Below are positions 1 through 7,588 of a DNA stretch of 14,920 nucleotides, in pieces. Numbering within the stretch: the first letter of the stretch is position 1; each line of letters starts with the position of its first letter. The stretch is from JAUIEH01 sp964483375. Lineage in GTDB: Bacteria > Pseudomonadota > Alphaproteobacteria > Caulobacterales > Maricaulaceae. The notes under the pieces are model-generated. The model had not been told where the DNA came from. It searched no databases and was given only the letters and a program-made list of their open reading frames with translations. The stretch is taken from NCBI GenBank assembly GCA_964483375.1, contig CAZABJ010000063.1, forward strand, positions 1 through 14,920, in the 5' to 3' direction. The translations under genes were made by a program, and so were the position numbers.

Positions 1-62
1 CGGACTTTCCTCTCCCGCCTGCGTTTCCGCGGTGGCGAGAGCGGCCGCCCGACCGACTGATC
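1..62 (-). ncRNA. rnpB: RNase P RNA, 5' part (truncated by window edge)
   Basis: This would be the catalytic RNA of ribonuclease P, which trims the 5' leader from tRNA precursors. Read on the minus strand, the last bases before the window edge are GAGAGGAAAGTCCG. This matches the highly conserved GAGGAAAGUCCG element (CR I) of bacterial type A RNase P RNA. Upstream of it, CAGTCGGTCGGGCGGCCGC sits where the P1/P2 strands of the E. coli RNA lie. A perfect GCG-GAAA-CGC tetraloop hairpin (positions 30-21) sits at the tip of a P3-like stem. Order and spacing of P1/P2, P3 and CR I agree with the E. coli RNA as I remember it. The rest, including P4 and the 3' end, lies outside the window, so the call rests on about 60 bases. 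The exact 5' end is a guess; a weak TAGCTT box at 74-69 could be its -10 element. Confidence 0.8.
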
Positions 63-123
63 GCGCGCAAGCTAGCAAAACCTAAGCCGCCATGCGAGCG
101 CCGCGCATTTCCTGCGGGCGCGG

Positions 124-903
124 TCACCGGTTGTGGGCGCGCCAGTCCGCGCGGGTCAACTCATAGAGGAACACGGCGTCGCCCTGCATCGTCCGCCGGC
201 CGAGGGGGCGATAGCCGAGGCGCTCATAGAACCGGCGGGCGCCCTGGTTCCGCTCGAGAGGGTCCACGATCACCGCGCTCACCTCCGGGGCTGCGAAACA
301 CCGCGCATGCGCCAGGCGCATCATCCGCGTTCCCACGCCTTGGCCCAACTCGGCGACCTCGCCGATCCAAACCTCCGCCGCGCGTCTGCCGGTGGCGGTT
401 TCGCCCCAGTCGCTCCCGTCCGCGCGCGCCGGATCGAGAATCTGCACGAAGCCGACCGGTCTTTCGCCCTCCGCCTCGACCTCTTCGCCGATCAGGAGTT
501 CTCGCCACCCCACATCACGCGCGGTTTCTTCGCCCCAATCCCACCACGGTTCGTTCCCGACCGCCTCGGCCACATGGGATTGGGCTCGCCATGCCGCCAA
601 GAGCGCCGCGTCAGCGCAGACGGCGCGTCGGAGCCGCACCCGGTCCGCCAAGTTCGGGCCTGTTCGCCGGTTTGCGTCCAAGAACCGACGTCCCTGCGGG
701 GTGACGGCTGCAATGACGCCCCCGACCACCGTCTCCCGCGCCACCAATCCTTCCGCGCAAGCGGTCTCCCATACCGGGAGCTGCGGGCACGACGTGCCCC
801 AAGCCTCCATCACCTCGGCAATCGTTCGCGGCTGGGCGTCGATCCATGCGACAAGATCCAGAACAAGGGGCTGCAGGCGGGCGGTTTCGAGAACTGCGGA
901 CAA
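124..903 (-). CDS. Winged-helix-like domain fused to AAC(6')-type GNAT acetyltransferase
   Basis: Predicted cytoplasmic acetyl-CoA-dependent N-acetyltransferase of 259 aa; substrate unknown. Residues about 90-255 form a GNAT domain of the aminoglycoside 6'-acetyltransferase-like type: N-terminal LRRAVCADAALLAAWRAQSH, then GFVQILDP (151-158), the AEVWIGE strand (176-182), acetyl-CoA loop LGQGVGTRMM (186-195), and VDPLERNQGARRFYERLGY. Chromosomal alphaproteobacterial members of this type are common, so resistance should not be assumed. Residues about 8-78 carry IAEVMEAWGTSCPQLPVWE and end VTPQGRRFL. That resembles a small uncharacterised winged-helix-like family of alphaproteobacteria that I recall as a stand-alone protein. 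The start chosen is TTG at 903, because AGGAG stands 6 bases before it. An ATG at 1017 is in frame, but it would overlap the divergent gene's start and has no ribosome site. No internal start with a good ribosome site separates the two domains. Confidence 0.8.
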   Translation of the reverse strand: MSAVLETARLQPLVLDLVAWIDAQPRTIAEVMEAWGTSCPQLPVWETACAEGLVARETVVGGVIAAVTPQGRRFLDANRRTGPNLADRVRLRRAVCADAALLAAWRAQSHVAEAVGNEPWWDWGEETARDVGWRELLIGEEVEAEGERPVGFVQILDPARADGSDWGETATGRRAAEVWIGEVAELGQGVGTRMMRLAHARCFAAPEVSAVIVDPLERNQGARRFYERLGYRPLGRRTMQGDAVFLYELTRADWRAHNR

Positions 904-906
904 GGC

Positions 907-915
907 GTGCTCCTG
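907..915 (-). promoter_or_regulatory. Ribosome binding site supporting a TTG start
   Basis: On the minus strand the bases before TTG at 903 read GTCAGGAGCACGCC. AGGAG is followed by 6 bases and then the TTG codon. This is the only good Shine-Dalgarno match near the N-terminus of the GNAT fusion gene and decides its start. It also leaves about 110 bases between this start and the divergent gene for promoters. Confidence 0.55.
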
Positions 916-1015
916 ACTGCGACCTTTAAGGACGACCGCGGATTGCGGCTCGTCGCGCCCCGCGCCGTCATCGTATAAGCCGCCAGGGCCTATTAGCGCG
1001 CGAAGGATGAGGCGC

Positions 1016-1486
1016 ATGCGCGTCAAATCGCAAACCGACGACCTCCTGGTGACCGAAGACAGCGCCGTAGGCTGGGGCGTGATTGTGGTCCTTGGGGCTG
1101 CGGCTGTGGCGGGGTTCGCCGTTTTCAACGGATTGGCGCTGCCCGACGGGCCGACCGTCGCGCTGATATCAGCCGCCGCTCTCTTGGCGCTGATCGGAAT
1201 CGCCGTGATGACGAGCGTCACCGCTTCCTTTGACCGACAGGCTGGGACCTTCATTTGGGTCAGACGCACGTTTGTGTTCTCCCGCCGGCGGGAGGCGCGG
1301 TTGGATGAAGTCCACGAAGTGATCTTGCAGTCGAGCCGCGACGAAACCGGACGCTCCTATCGAGCCGCCGTCAGTTTGCGCGGAGAGGTTTGGCCGTTGG
1401 CCGACACCTATCGCGATCGCGCCAGCGCGGAACGCTTGATCGCCGCGGCCGAGCGGTTCTTCAATCCCGCCTCAGCCCAGGGCTAA
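1016..1486 (+). CDS. Small two-TM membrane protein with PH-like cytoplasmic tail
   Basis: Unrecognised gene, 156 aa. Two hydrophobic segments (about residues 18-40 and 46-68) form a membrane hairpin. They are followed by a soluble tail of alternating strands (FDRQAGTFIWVRR, VFSRRREARLDEVHEVIL, YRAAVSLRGEVWPLA) and a closing helix (ASAERLIAAAERFF). That layout is typical of bacterial proteins with a PH-like fold behind a TM hairpin, so a membrane-anchored binding or scaffold role is possible; no catalytic motif is visible. The start at 1016 is preferred because AAGGA lies 8 bases upstream. An ATG at 1007 overlaps that ribosome site and is less likely. It is divergent from the GNAT fusion gene. 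Its stop lies 3 bases from the stop of the convergent amidase gene. Confidence 0.75.
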   Translation: MRVKSQTDDLLVTEDSAVGWGVIVVLGAAAVAGFAVFNGLALPDGPTVALISAAALLALIGIAVMTSVTASFDRQAGTFIWVRRTFVFSRRREARLDEVHEVILQSSRDETGRSYRAAVSLRGEVWPLADTYRDRASAERLIAAAERFFNPASAQG

Positions 1487-1489
1487 GGG

Positions 1490-2386
1490 TTAGTCAGGGT
1501 CGTGCGGCGGGGGGACGGCGTAGGACCGGCCGGTCTCAGCGGCACGCGCCGCAAGCGCGGCGGCGCTTTGAAAGACATCCGCCAACCGCCGTTCATCGCA
1601 TCGACGCCACACGCCGAACGCTGAGCCGTTTTCCTCGCCCTCCGCCCAGCGACGTTGAAAGGCCGCGACCGCGGCTTCGGTTCGCTTGTCGTAGCCGCCC
1701 GAATCCGCGAGGCCGTAGCCCAACGCCTCAAGCCGTCGCTGCAACCGCTTGACCCGAGCGCCCGCATCCCCGTGACGCCAAAGCGCTTCACGTCCCCCCG
1801 GCTCAGCTGCGCGCGGCGCGCCGCGGCTCAGGGCGGCGCCGGCCGCCTCCAAGCGACGCCAGGGAAAATGCTCGCCGGGGTCCAGCTTCCGCTCGGGCGC
1901 CACGTCGGAATGGCCGACCACGCGCCAGGGCGCAATGTCGTGGCGCTTCAATATTGCGCCAAGTAGGCCGATCACCGCGTCGATTTGCGCATCAGGATAG
2001 CCGGGCAGATCGAAGTCGTGGCCGCCATTGACCAATTCGATGCCGATCGAACGGGCGTTGATGTCGCTCGCCCCCGCCCAAAACGCTTTGCCGGCATGCC
2101 AAGCGGCTTGGTCTTCGGCCACGAGTTGGAAGACGCCGCCATCGGCTTCGATGAGGTAGTGCGCGCTGGCGCGACCCAGATAGGCGTCGTCCGCCCCCTC
2201 CCGCCAGGCCGGCGGCAAAGCGGCGCGATAGGTCTTCATTCGCGGATCGGGGTCGCGAAGCTTGGCGAGCGCCGCAGCGCCGTCGGCCATGCCGGTATAG
2301 TGGAGCACGACCATGTCGGGCCGTTCATGGCCGGCGCGCGCTTCGAAATTCGGCGAAGGCGCGGGGGTGATCGCGATTTCGCTCAT
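1490..2386 (-). CDS. N-acetylmuramoyl-L-alanine amidase with peptidoglycan-binding domain
   Basis: Zinc amidase of the Amidase_2/AmpD family, 298 aa, cleaving the bond between MurNAc and the stem peptide's L-alanine. The usual residues are in place. Zinc ligands are His29 (VVLHYTGM), His159 (GHSDVAP) and Asp169 (KLDPG). Glu117 (GIELVN) and Lys167 match the catalytic Glu and Lys of AmpD. SAHYLIE (74-80) and AAWHAGK (94-100) are further family motifs. Residues about 202-248 are a PG_binding_1 domain (GDAGARVKRLQRRLEALGY, then YDKRTEAAVAAFQ). No signal peptide or lipobox is visible, so a cytoplasmic muropeptide-recycling role as for AmpD fits, although the C-terminal binding domain is more like AmiD. 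It starts inside the stop codon of the upstream transporter gene (ATGA), so the two are probably translationally coupled. Confidence 0.92.
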   Translation of the reverse strand: MSEIAITPAPSPNFEARAGHERPDMVVLHYTGMADGAAALAKLRDPDPRMKTYRAALPPAWREGADDAYLGRASAHYLIEADGGVFQLVAEDQAAWHAGKAFWAGASDINARSIGIELVNGGHDFDLPGYPDAQIDAVIGLLGAILKRHDIAPWRVVGHSDVAPERKLDPGEHFPWRRLEAAGAALSRGAPRAAEPGGREALWRHGDAGARVKRLQRRLEALGYGLADSGGYDKRTEAAVAAFQRRWAEGEENGSAFGVWRRCDERRLADVFQSAAALAARAAETGRSYAVPPPHDPD

Positions 2387-3291
2387 GGATCCATGCGCGG
2401 CGCGGCCATGGCGGAGGCGCGTTGCCGCGTGCTCACCGCCAACACGCCGACCCCCGCGAGCGCCAGCCCCGCCCCGACAATCAGCGCGAGCGTCACCTGG
2501 TCGCCCGTCAGCAGCACGCCGAAAATCATCCCCCAGACGGGAGCCATCAGCGTGAGCGGCGCAATCAGCGAGGCGTCATATCGGCGAAGGAGCGCATAAA
2601 ACGTTCCGTGTCCGAAGATCGCCACCGCACCGACGATGAAGGCGAACGCGAGCACGAGCCGCCAGCCGCCGGTCGCAAGCGTCTCAGCGTGTCCGCTCTC
2701 AAACAGCAGCGTGGTGAGGATCAAGGGCGGGGCGGAGGCGATAGCAATCCATCCTTGCGCTTCGAACGGACCCATTGCGGGCAGCCGCTTGAGCATCACC
2801 GTTCCCATTGCGCCCGCCGCAGCGCCGCCGACGACGAACAGGACGCCGAGGGTGAGCGAGAAATTCCCAGGATCGTAGGCGATGAGCGCCACGCCGAGAA
2901 GCGCCAACGCGATCCCGCCGCCGCGGGCGAGGTCAATCGTTTCCCCAAGCAGAAACACTGACAACAATGCGGTGAAGGGCACGATCAACTGAGTGGCGAC
3001 GGCGACTGTGGACGGCGGCGCGAACTGCACGCCCACGAAGATCAGGCCGAAATGCAGCGCGCCCATGCACAGCCCTGTGAGGAGGACGAGCCCCAGCTTT
3101 TCGGGCACGCGTCTGAAAAGCGGGGCGAGCGCGAGCGCAATCAGCGAAAACCGGATCGCAGCGGCGAAAAACGGCGCTGAGCCGCTATACCCCTCGCCCG
3201 CTTCGCCGGACACCACCCATTTGGTGACGACAAAGTTTAGGCCCCAAATGAGGCAGACGAGAAAGAGATACCCGAAATCGCGCGCAGACAT
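2383..3291 (-). CDS. EamA-type DMT family transporter
   Basis: Inner-membrane permease of the drug/metabolite transporter superfamily, 302 aa, with about ten hydrophobic helices in two EamA repeats. The first repeat opens with GYLFLVCLIWGLNFVVTKWV, the usual family start. It ends near LGVALIAYDP. The second opens around VLFVVGGAAAGAMGTVMLKR and ends near LALAGVGVLAVS. The substrate cannot be told; relatives export amino acids and other small metabolites. The start codon at 3291 has no clear ribosome site, but no nearby alternative fits the first helix better. It overlaps the amidase gene by 4 bases, suggesting co-expression; a functional link between them is only inference. Confidence 0.92.
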   Translation of the reverse strand: MSARDFGYLFLVCLIWGLNFVVTKWVVSGEAGEGYSGSAPFFAAAIRFSLIALALAPLFRRVPEKLGLVLLTGLCMGALHFGLIFVGVQFAPPSTVAVATQLIVPFTALLSVFLLGETIDLARGGGIALALLGVALIAYDPGNFSLTLGVLFVVGGAAAGAMGTVMLKRLPAMGPFEAQGWIAIASAPPLILTTLLFESGHAETLATGGWRLVLAFAFIVGAVAIFGHGTFYALLRRYDASLIAPLTLMAPVWGMIFGVLLTGDQVTLALIVGAGLALAGVGVLAVSTRQRASAMAAPRMDP

Positions 3292-3358
3292 AAACGCGAC
3301 TTACGCCTGAAGCCCTGCCTAAGCAAGGCGGCGCCCACGAGCGGCGTCTGCCGCGCGA

Positions 3359-3688
3359 TCACTTTTCCGCGCCGGCGACTTTCCAGCCATGGGCCCCGCG
3401 CTCGGCGTTCAGAACCGGAGCGTCGCCGTCATCGCTGGGAGGCTCGCGACGTTCGGCGGGCCGTCTTTGCGAACGCCGGGGGCCGAACACGCGCGCCACA
3501 ATCCACATTGCGGCGACGCCCAGCGCCATAAAGGCGGCCAGCGCGAACGCCGCGATCGCGGCGACGACCGCGCCGGCTCCGAGCAAAACGACCACCGCGC
3601 CGGCGGCGATCGCGTCCAGAGCGCGCCGCGCAAAACCGCTTATCCGGGAGAAAAACCCCGCGCCATTCGCAGGTGCAGCCGCCGTCAT
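3359..3688 (-). CDS. Small single-pass or hairpin membrane protein, unknown function
   Basis: Unrecognised protein of 109 aa. A short polar N-terminus (FFSRISGFARR) leads into one long hydrophobic stretch, about residues 26-66, of mostly Ala, Val, Leu and Gly. It is long enough for two tight membrane passes. A basic segment follows (FGPRRSQRRPAERR), which should stay cytoplasmic, then an acidic DDGDA and an end reading VLNAERGAHGWKVAG. The ribosome site AAAGG lies 7 bases before the ATG, which supports the gene being real. It stands alone, codirectional with the transporter gene 67 bases downstream and divergent from the 5-oxoprolinase gene. Confidence 0.72.
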   Translation of the reverse strand: MTAAAPANGAGFFSRISGFARRALDAIAAGAVVVLLGAGAVVAAIAAFALAAFMALGVAAMWIVARVFGPRRSQRRPAERREPPSDDGDAPVLNAERGAHGWKVAGAEK

Positions 3689-3721
3689 TCCGAAGCCTTT
3701 GTCATCGCCAACCTTTGACTA

Positions 3722-3751
3722 ACAGTTTGGGACGAACCGCCCGCGCGTCAA
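3722..3751 (-). promoter_or_regulatory. Possible sigma-70 promoter for the small membrane protein gene
   Basis: On the minus strand TTGACG (3751-3746) is followed after 18 bases by AACTGT (3727-3722), about 34 bases before the start codon at 3688. The -35 match is good and the -10 match poor, which is common in alphaproteobacteria. A second TTGACG lies 7 bases further upstream (3758-3753), giving a short direct repeat. Position is sensible but proof is lacking. Confidence 0.3.
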
Positions 3752-3881
3752 TCGTCAAACGCCGCGGAATTGGTGAATTCGGTCATCGTCACGCTTGTCC
3801 CTACGCCCGAGCATGGCCAGTCTGCCGCGTCTTTCCGCGCGCGCCGAGGCGTTGCGCGCTTCACTGCCCGGGTTCGCTTGC

Positions 3882-6800
3882 ATGGCTGAGGCCGACCGCA
3901 ACGGTTGGGAGTTTTGGATTGATCGCGGCGGGACGTTCACCGACGTGATCGCGCGCGCGCCGGACGGATCGCTGAGCGCGACCAAGCTCTTGTCTGAAAA
4001 TCCGGGGCTCTACGCAGACGCCGCGGTGGAAGGCGTTCGACGCGCGCTCGGCGTGCGCCCCGGCGCCGCGGTTCCTGGCGAGCGCATCCGCGCCGTGAAA
4101 ATGGGCACCACCGTGGCGACCAATGCGCTGCTTGAGCGCCGAGGCGCGCCCACGGTTTTCGTCACAACCAAAGGCTTCGCCGATGCTCTGAGGATCGGCG
4201 ACCAAACTCGCCCGGATATTTTCGCGCTCGATATCGCGCGCCCCGCCGCGCTCGCTGCATTCGTCACTGAAATCGACGAGCGGGTCGATGCGGACGGGAC
4301 GCCCATCACGCCGCTTGACGAGACCGCTGCGAGACTGGCGCTGGCCGACGCGCGGCGGCAGGGTGCGGAAGCCGCGGCGATCTGTCTTATGCATGCCTGC
4401 GCCTATCCCGCCCATGAGCGTCGGCTCGCCGAACTCGCTCGCGACGCGGGCTTCGACTACGTCGTCGCCAGCGTCGATTTGGACCCGCGGGTGAAGTTCT
4501 TGCCGCGCGCGCGCACGACGCTTGCGGATGCGTATTTGACCCCGGTTCTCCGCCGCTATGTCCGGCAAATCGCCGACGCCCTAGGCGAGGCCCCACTCTA
4601 TTTCATGACCTCAGCGGGCGGACTTGTGGCCGCGGACGCCTTCACAGGACGCGACGCGCTGATTTCCGGCCCCGCCGGCGGCGTGGTCGGCATGGCCCGC
4701 ACCGCCAAAGAGGCGGGGTTCGATAAGGTCATCGGGTTTGACATGGGCGGCACGTCCACGGACGTCTCCCGCTTTGACGGCGATGACTTTGAGCGCGTGG
4801 ACGAAGCGGATGTCGGCGGTTGGCGGATTCGCGCGCCGATGACGGCGGTGCACACGGTGGCTGCGGGCGGGGGCTCTATTCTTCGTTTCGACGGCTCCCG
4901 AGCGCGGGCCGGCCCGCAGAGCGCCGGCGCCGACCCGGGTCCGGCCTGTTACGGCCGCGGCGGCCCGCTCACGGTGACCGATGCGAACGTCGTCCTGGGG
5001 CGGATCGACCCGCGCTATTTCCCGCCGGTCTTCGGTCCCAAAGGCGACCAACCGCTCAATATCGAGGTGGCCCGCAAACGCTTCGCAGCCCTCGCCTATG
5101 AGATGAAGGCCAAGAGCCCCGAAGCGGCGGCGGACGGGTTTCTCTCCGTCGCCGTCGAAAGCATGGCGCAGGCGGTCAAGCGCATCTCCATCGCGCAGGG
5201 CTATGACGCGGCGCGCTATGCGATGCAGAGTTTCGGCGGCGCGGCGGGACAAGTGGCCTGCCGCATCGCCGACGCCATCGGCGTTACGACCGTACTGGCG
5301 CACCCGCTGGCGAGCCTCTTGTCCGCGCTCGGCGTCGGTCTCGCGGAGCTGCGCGCTCACAAGGAAGCCGCGCTTGACGTCGCGCTGGACGCCAACGGTC
5401 TCGCGGATGCGGGGCGATTGGCCCAAGATCTCCAAGCCGAAGCGCAAACCCAGCTCGTCGCCCAGGGCGCCGACGTGATGGGCGTCGCTGTGACGGCTCA
5501 GGCCCGGCTTCGTTATCGGGGTTCGGACTCTATCCTGCCGGTCCCGCTTGGGCCCGTCGACCGCATGCGCGAGGCCTTTGAGGCGGCCCATAAACGTCTG
5601 TTCGGTTTCGCCGAGCCGGAACGAACCATTGACCTTGAATCCCTCGCGGTGGAAGCCCGCGCGGCGCCGCCGGGCGGTGTTGTGGGGGTGTCCGCCGCCA
5701 AGGCGGCCGGCGGCGCGCCGGAAGCCGCCGCGACGACCAAGCTGTTCGCGGAGGACCAGTGGTTCACCGCTCCGGTCTTTGACTTTGAGGCGCTGCCGAC
5801 CGGGACCCCGGTTCTCGGACCGGCGCTTATCGTTCAAGCCAACTCACAAATCGCCGTCGACCCTGGATGGCGAGCGGCGCGCCGGCGTGAGGACGGCATG
5901 TTGGTGCTGACCCGTCCCAGCCCGCCGCTCCGAGCCAAGCGCGGCGCGGGCGCGGATCCGGTGCGCTTGGAGCTGTTCAACAAGCGCTTTATGGCGGTGG
6001 CGGAGCAGATGGGCGTCACGCTGGAGCGCACGGCGCATTCGGTGAACATCAAAGAACGTCTGGACTTTTCCTGCGCGGTGTTCGACGCCGAGGGCGGGCT
6101 GGTCGCGAACGCGCCGCACATGCCGGTTCATTTGGGCTCAATGGGGGCGAGCGTGCGGGCCGCTTTGGCTAGGCATCCCGATCTCAAGCCCGGTGACGCC
6201 GTGGCGCTCAACAACCCCTATGACGGCGGCACCCATGTGCCCGACGTCACCGTCATCACGCCGGTGCATCCCGGCGGGGCCGACCAAGAAAGAATGTTCT
6301 TCGTCGCCGCCCGCGGGCACCACGCCGACATCGGCGGATCAGAGCCCGGCTCGATGCCGCCGTTTTCAACTGGCCTTAGCGAGGAGGGCGTGCTTCTCGA
6401 CGGGGTCAAAGCGCTGGAAAATGGGGTTTTTCAGGAAGCGCGTCTGCGCGAGATTCTCACCAACGCCGAGCATCCCGCCCGAGATCCAGAGCGCAACCTC
6501 GCCGACCTCAAAGCACAACTCGCCGCCTGCGCCCGCGGCGCGGAGGCGCTCGAGCGGCTTGTCGGGGATTACGGCTCCGAGGTCGTCCGTGAATATATGG
6601 GGCACGTGCAGGACAATGCGGAGGCCGCGGTCCGTCGCGTCATCGGCGCGTTGAAGGACGGCGAGGCCTGCGTGCGGTTGGACGGCGGCGCGGAGATCCG
6701 CGTCTCCGTGACGGTGGACCCCCTCGCCCGCACGGCCGTCATCGACTTCGCCGGAGCCTCGCCGCAATTGGCGAGCAACTTCAATGCGCCCGCAGCCGTC

Positions 6801-7481
6801 ACCCGCGCCGCCGTGCTCTATGTTTTCCGGTGCCTGGCGGGCGATGACATTCCGCTCAATGACGGCTGCCTCAAGCCGATTGACCTACGGATACCGCCTG
6901 GCTCGCTCCTCGACCCTCGCCCGCCCGCGGCCGTCGTCGCGGGGAACGTCGAAACCAGCCAGCATGTGGTCGACGCCTTGTTCTTAGCGACCGGCGCCAT
7001 GGCCGCCGCCCAAGGCACGATGAACAATCTCACCTTCGGCGACGCAACCCGCCAGTATTACGAGACCATTTGTGGCGGGGCCGGCGCGGGTCCGCGTTTT
7101 GACGGCGCCTCCGGCGTGCACACCCATATGACCAATTCCCGCATGACCGACCCTGAAATCCTCGAAGCGCGCTTTCCCGTCCGCCTGGAGAGGTTCGCCC
7201 TTCGACCCGGCTCGGGCGGCGGCGGGGCGCGGCGCGGCGGAGACGGCGTCGTGCGGCGCTTGCGGTTTTTAGAGCCCATGACCGTCGCGCTTCTCTCTTC
7301 GCGCCGCGAGGAACGCCCCCCGGGCCTCAATGGCGGGGGCGCAGCGCTTCCCGGCGAGCAGCGCCTGATCCGGGCGAATGGCGAGGCGGAGACGCTCGCC
7401 GGACGCTTTCGCATTCAAGCCGAGGCGGGGGATTCCATCGAGATCGCGACCCCAGGCGGGGGCGGCGCGGGCGAGGTCTGA
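3882..7481 (+). CDS. oplAH: 5-oxoprolinase (ATP-hydrolysing), fused hydantoinase A/B type
   Basis: Converts 5-oxo-L-proline (pyroglutamate) to L-glutamate with ATP hydrolysis in the cytoplasm. At 1199 aa it is close to full-length fused enzymes (about 1200-1290 aa). The A half carries FWIDRGGTFTDV at residues 11-22 and GFDMGGTSTDVSR near 285-297, the two phosphate-binding loops of the actin-like fold. The B half begins near residue 690 (LFNKRFMAVAEQMGVTLERT). It includes LNNPYDGGTHVPDVTVITPV near 776 and the glycine-rich GSGGGGARRGGDG near 1110, ending TPGGGGAGEV. The fused form points to 5-oxoprolinase rather than two-subunit N-methylhydantoinase or acetone carboxylase. The start at 3882 fits the usual short lead before FWIDRGGT. 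An in-frame TTG at 3795 or ATG at 3813 would add up to 29 residues, but neither has a ribosome site, nor does 3882. It stands alone. Confidence 0.93.
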   Translation: MAEADRNGWEFWIDRGGTFTDVIARAPDGSLSATKLLSENPGLYADAAVEGVRRALGVRPGAAVPGERIRAVKMGTTVATNALLERRGAPTVFVTTKGFADALRIGDQTRPDIFALDIARPAALAAFVTEIDERVDADGTPITPLDETAARLALADARRQGAEAAAICLMHACAYPAHERRLAELARDAGFDYVVASVDLDPRVKFLPRARTTLADAYLTPVLRRYVRQIADALGEAPLYFMTSAGGLVAADAFTGRDALISGPAGGVVGMARTAKEAGFDKVIGFDMGGTSTDVSRFDGDDFERVDEADVGGWRIRAPMTAVHTVAAGGGSILRFDGSRARAGPQSAGADPGPACYGRGGPLTVTDANVVLGRIDPRYFPPVFGPKGDQPLNIEVARKRFAALAYEMKAKSPEAAADGFLSVAVESMAQAVKRISIAQGYDAARYAMQSFGGAAGQVACRIADAIGVTTVLAHPLASLLSALGVGLAELRAHKEAALDVALDANGLADAGRLAQDLQAEAQTQLVAQGADVMGVAVTAQARLRYRGSDSILPVPLGPVDRMREAFEAAHKRLFGFAEPERTIDLESLAVEARAAPPGGVVGVSAAKAAGGAPEAAATTKLFAEDQWFTAPVFDFEALPTGTPVLGPALIVQANSQIAVDPGWRAARRREDGMLVLTRPSPPLRAKRGAGADPVRLELFNKRFMAVAEQMGVTLERTAHSVNIKERLDFSCAVFDAEGGLVANAPHMPVHLGSMGASVRAALARHPDLKPGDAVALNNPYDGGTHVPDVTVITPVHPGGADQERMFFVAARGHHADIGGSEPGSMPPFSTGLSEEGVLLDGVKALENGVFQEARLREILTNAEHPARDPERNLADLKAQLAACARGAEALERLVGDYGSEVVREYMGHVQDNAEAAVRRVIGALKDGEACVRLDGGAEIRVSVTVDPLARTAVIDFAGASPQLASNFNAPAAVTRAAVLYVFRCLAGDDIPLNDGCLKPIDLRIPPGSLLDPRPPAAVVAGNVETSQHVVDALFLATGAMAAAQGTMNNLTFGDATRQYYETICGGAGAGPRFDGASGVHTHMTNSRMTDPEILEARFPVRLERFALRPGSGGGGARRGGDGVVRRLRFLEPMTVALLSSRREERPPGLNGGGAALPGEQRLIRANGEAETLAGRFRIQAEAGDSIEIATPGGGGAGEV

Positions 7482-7495
7482 CGGCGCCGCCGCTG

Positions 7496-7524
7496 TTGAC
7501 CATCTCCTGCGTCCAGCCTATCCG
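7496..7524 (+). promoter_or_regulatory. Possible promoter for the EVE/lipid A operon
   Basis: TTGACC (7496-7501) and TATCCG (7519-7524) are 17 bases apart in the gap between the 5-oxoprolinase stop and the EVE start. Transcription would begin about 58 bases before the ATG. The -35 is good and the -10 partial. It is the only paired match I can see in this gap. Confidence 0.33.
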
Positions 7525-7588
7525 GCTAATGTGGGACGCGGGGGCTGGCGGGCCGCACGGTTGACGGTGTCGCGCGGGGTGCGGACGC

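Noticed and set aside
1..60. Plus-strand frame from the left edge ending in TGA at 58-60, as a partial gene
   Set aside because: Only 19 codons, and the same bases fit the RNase P RNA on the minus strand far better.
124..903. Calling the GNAT protein an aminoglycoside resistance enzyme
   Set aside because: The resemblance to AAC(6') is at family level only. Similar chromosomal proteins are widespread, and there is no mobile or resistance context.
133..978. Long plus-strand open frame opposite the GNAT fusion gene
   Set aside because: Composition is Arg/His/Pro-rich with no family motifs; it mirrors the real gene's codon bias on the other strand.
3318..3340. Imperfect hairpin GCCCTGC-CTAA-GCAAGGC as a terminator
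   Set aside because: It has a mismatch and no T run on either strand, so it is not a convincing intrinsic terminator.
4611..5837. 408-codon minus-strand open frame inside the 5-oxoprolinase gene
   Set aside because: Length is explained by high GC at third positions. The sequence is Arg/Gly/His-rich, and the plus strand is a clear conserved enzyme throughout.
7513..7546. Inverted repeat CCAGCC...GGCTGG in the gap before the EVE gene as a terminator or operator
   Set aside because: Six base pairs around a long loop are expected by chance in GC-rich DNA, and no T run follows.
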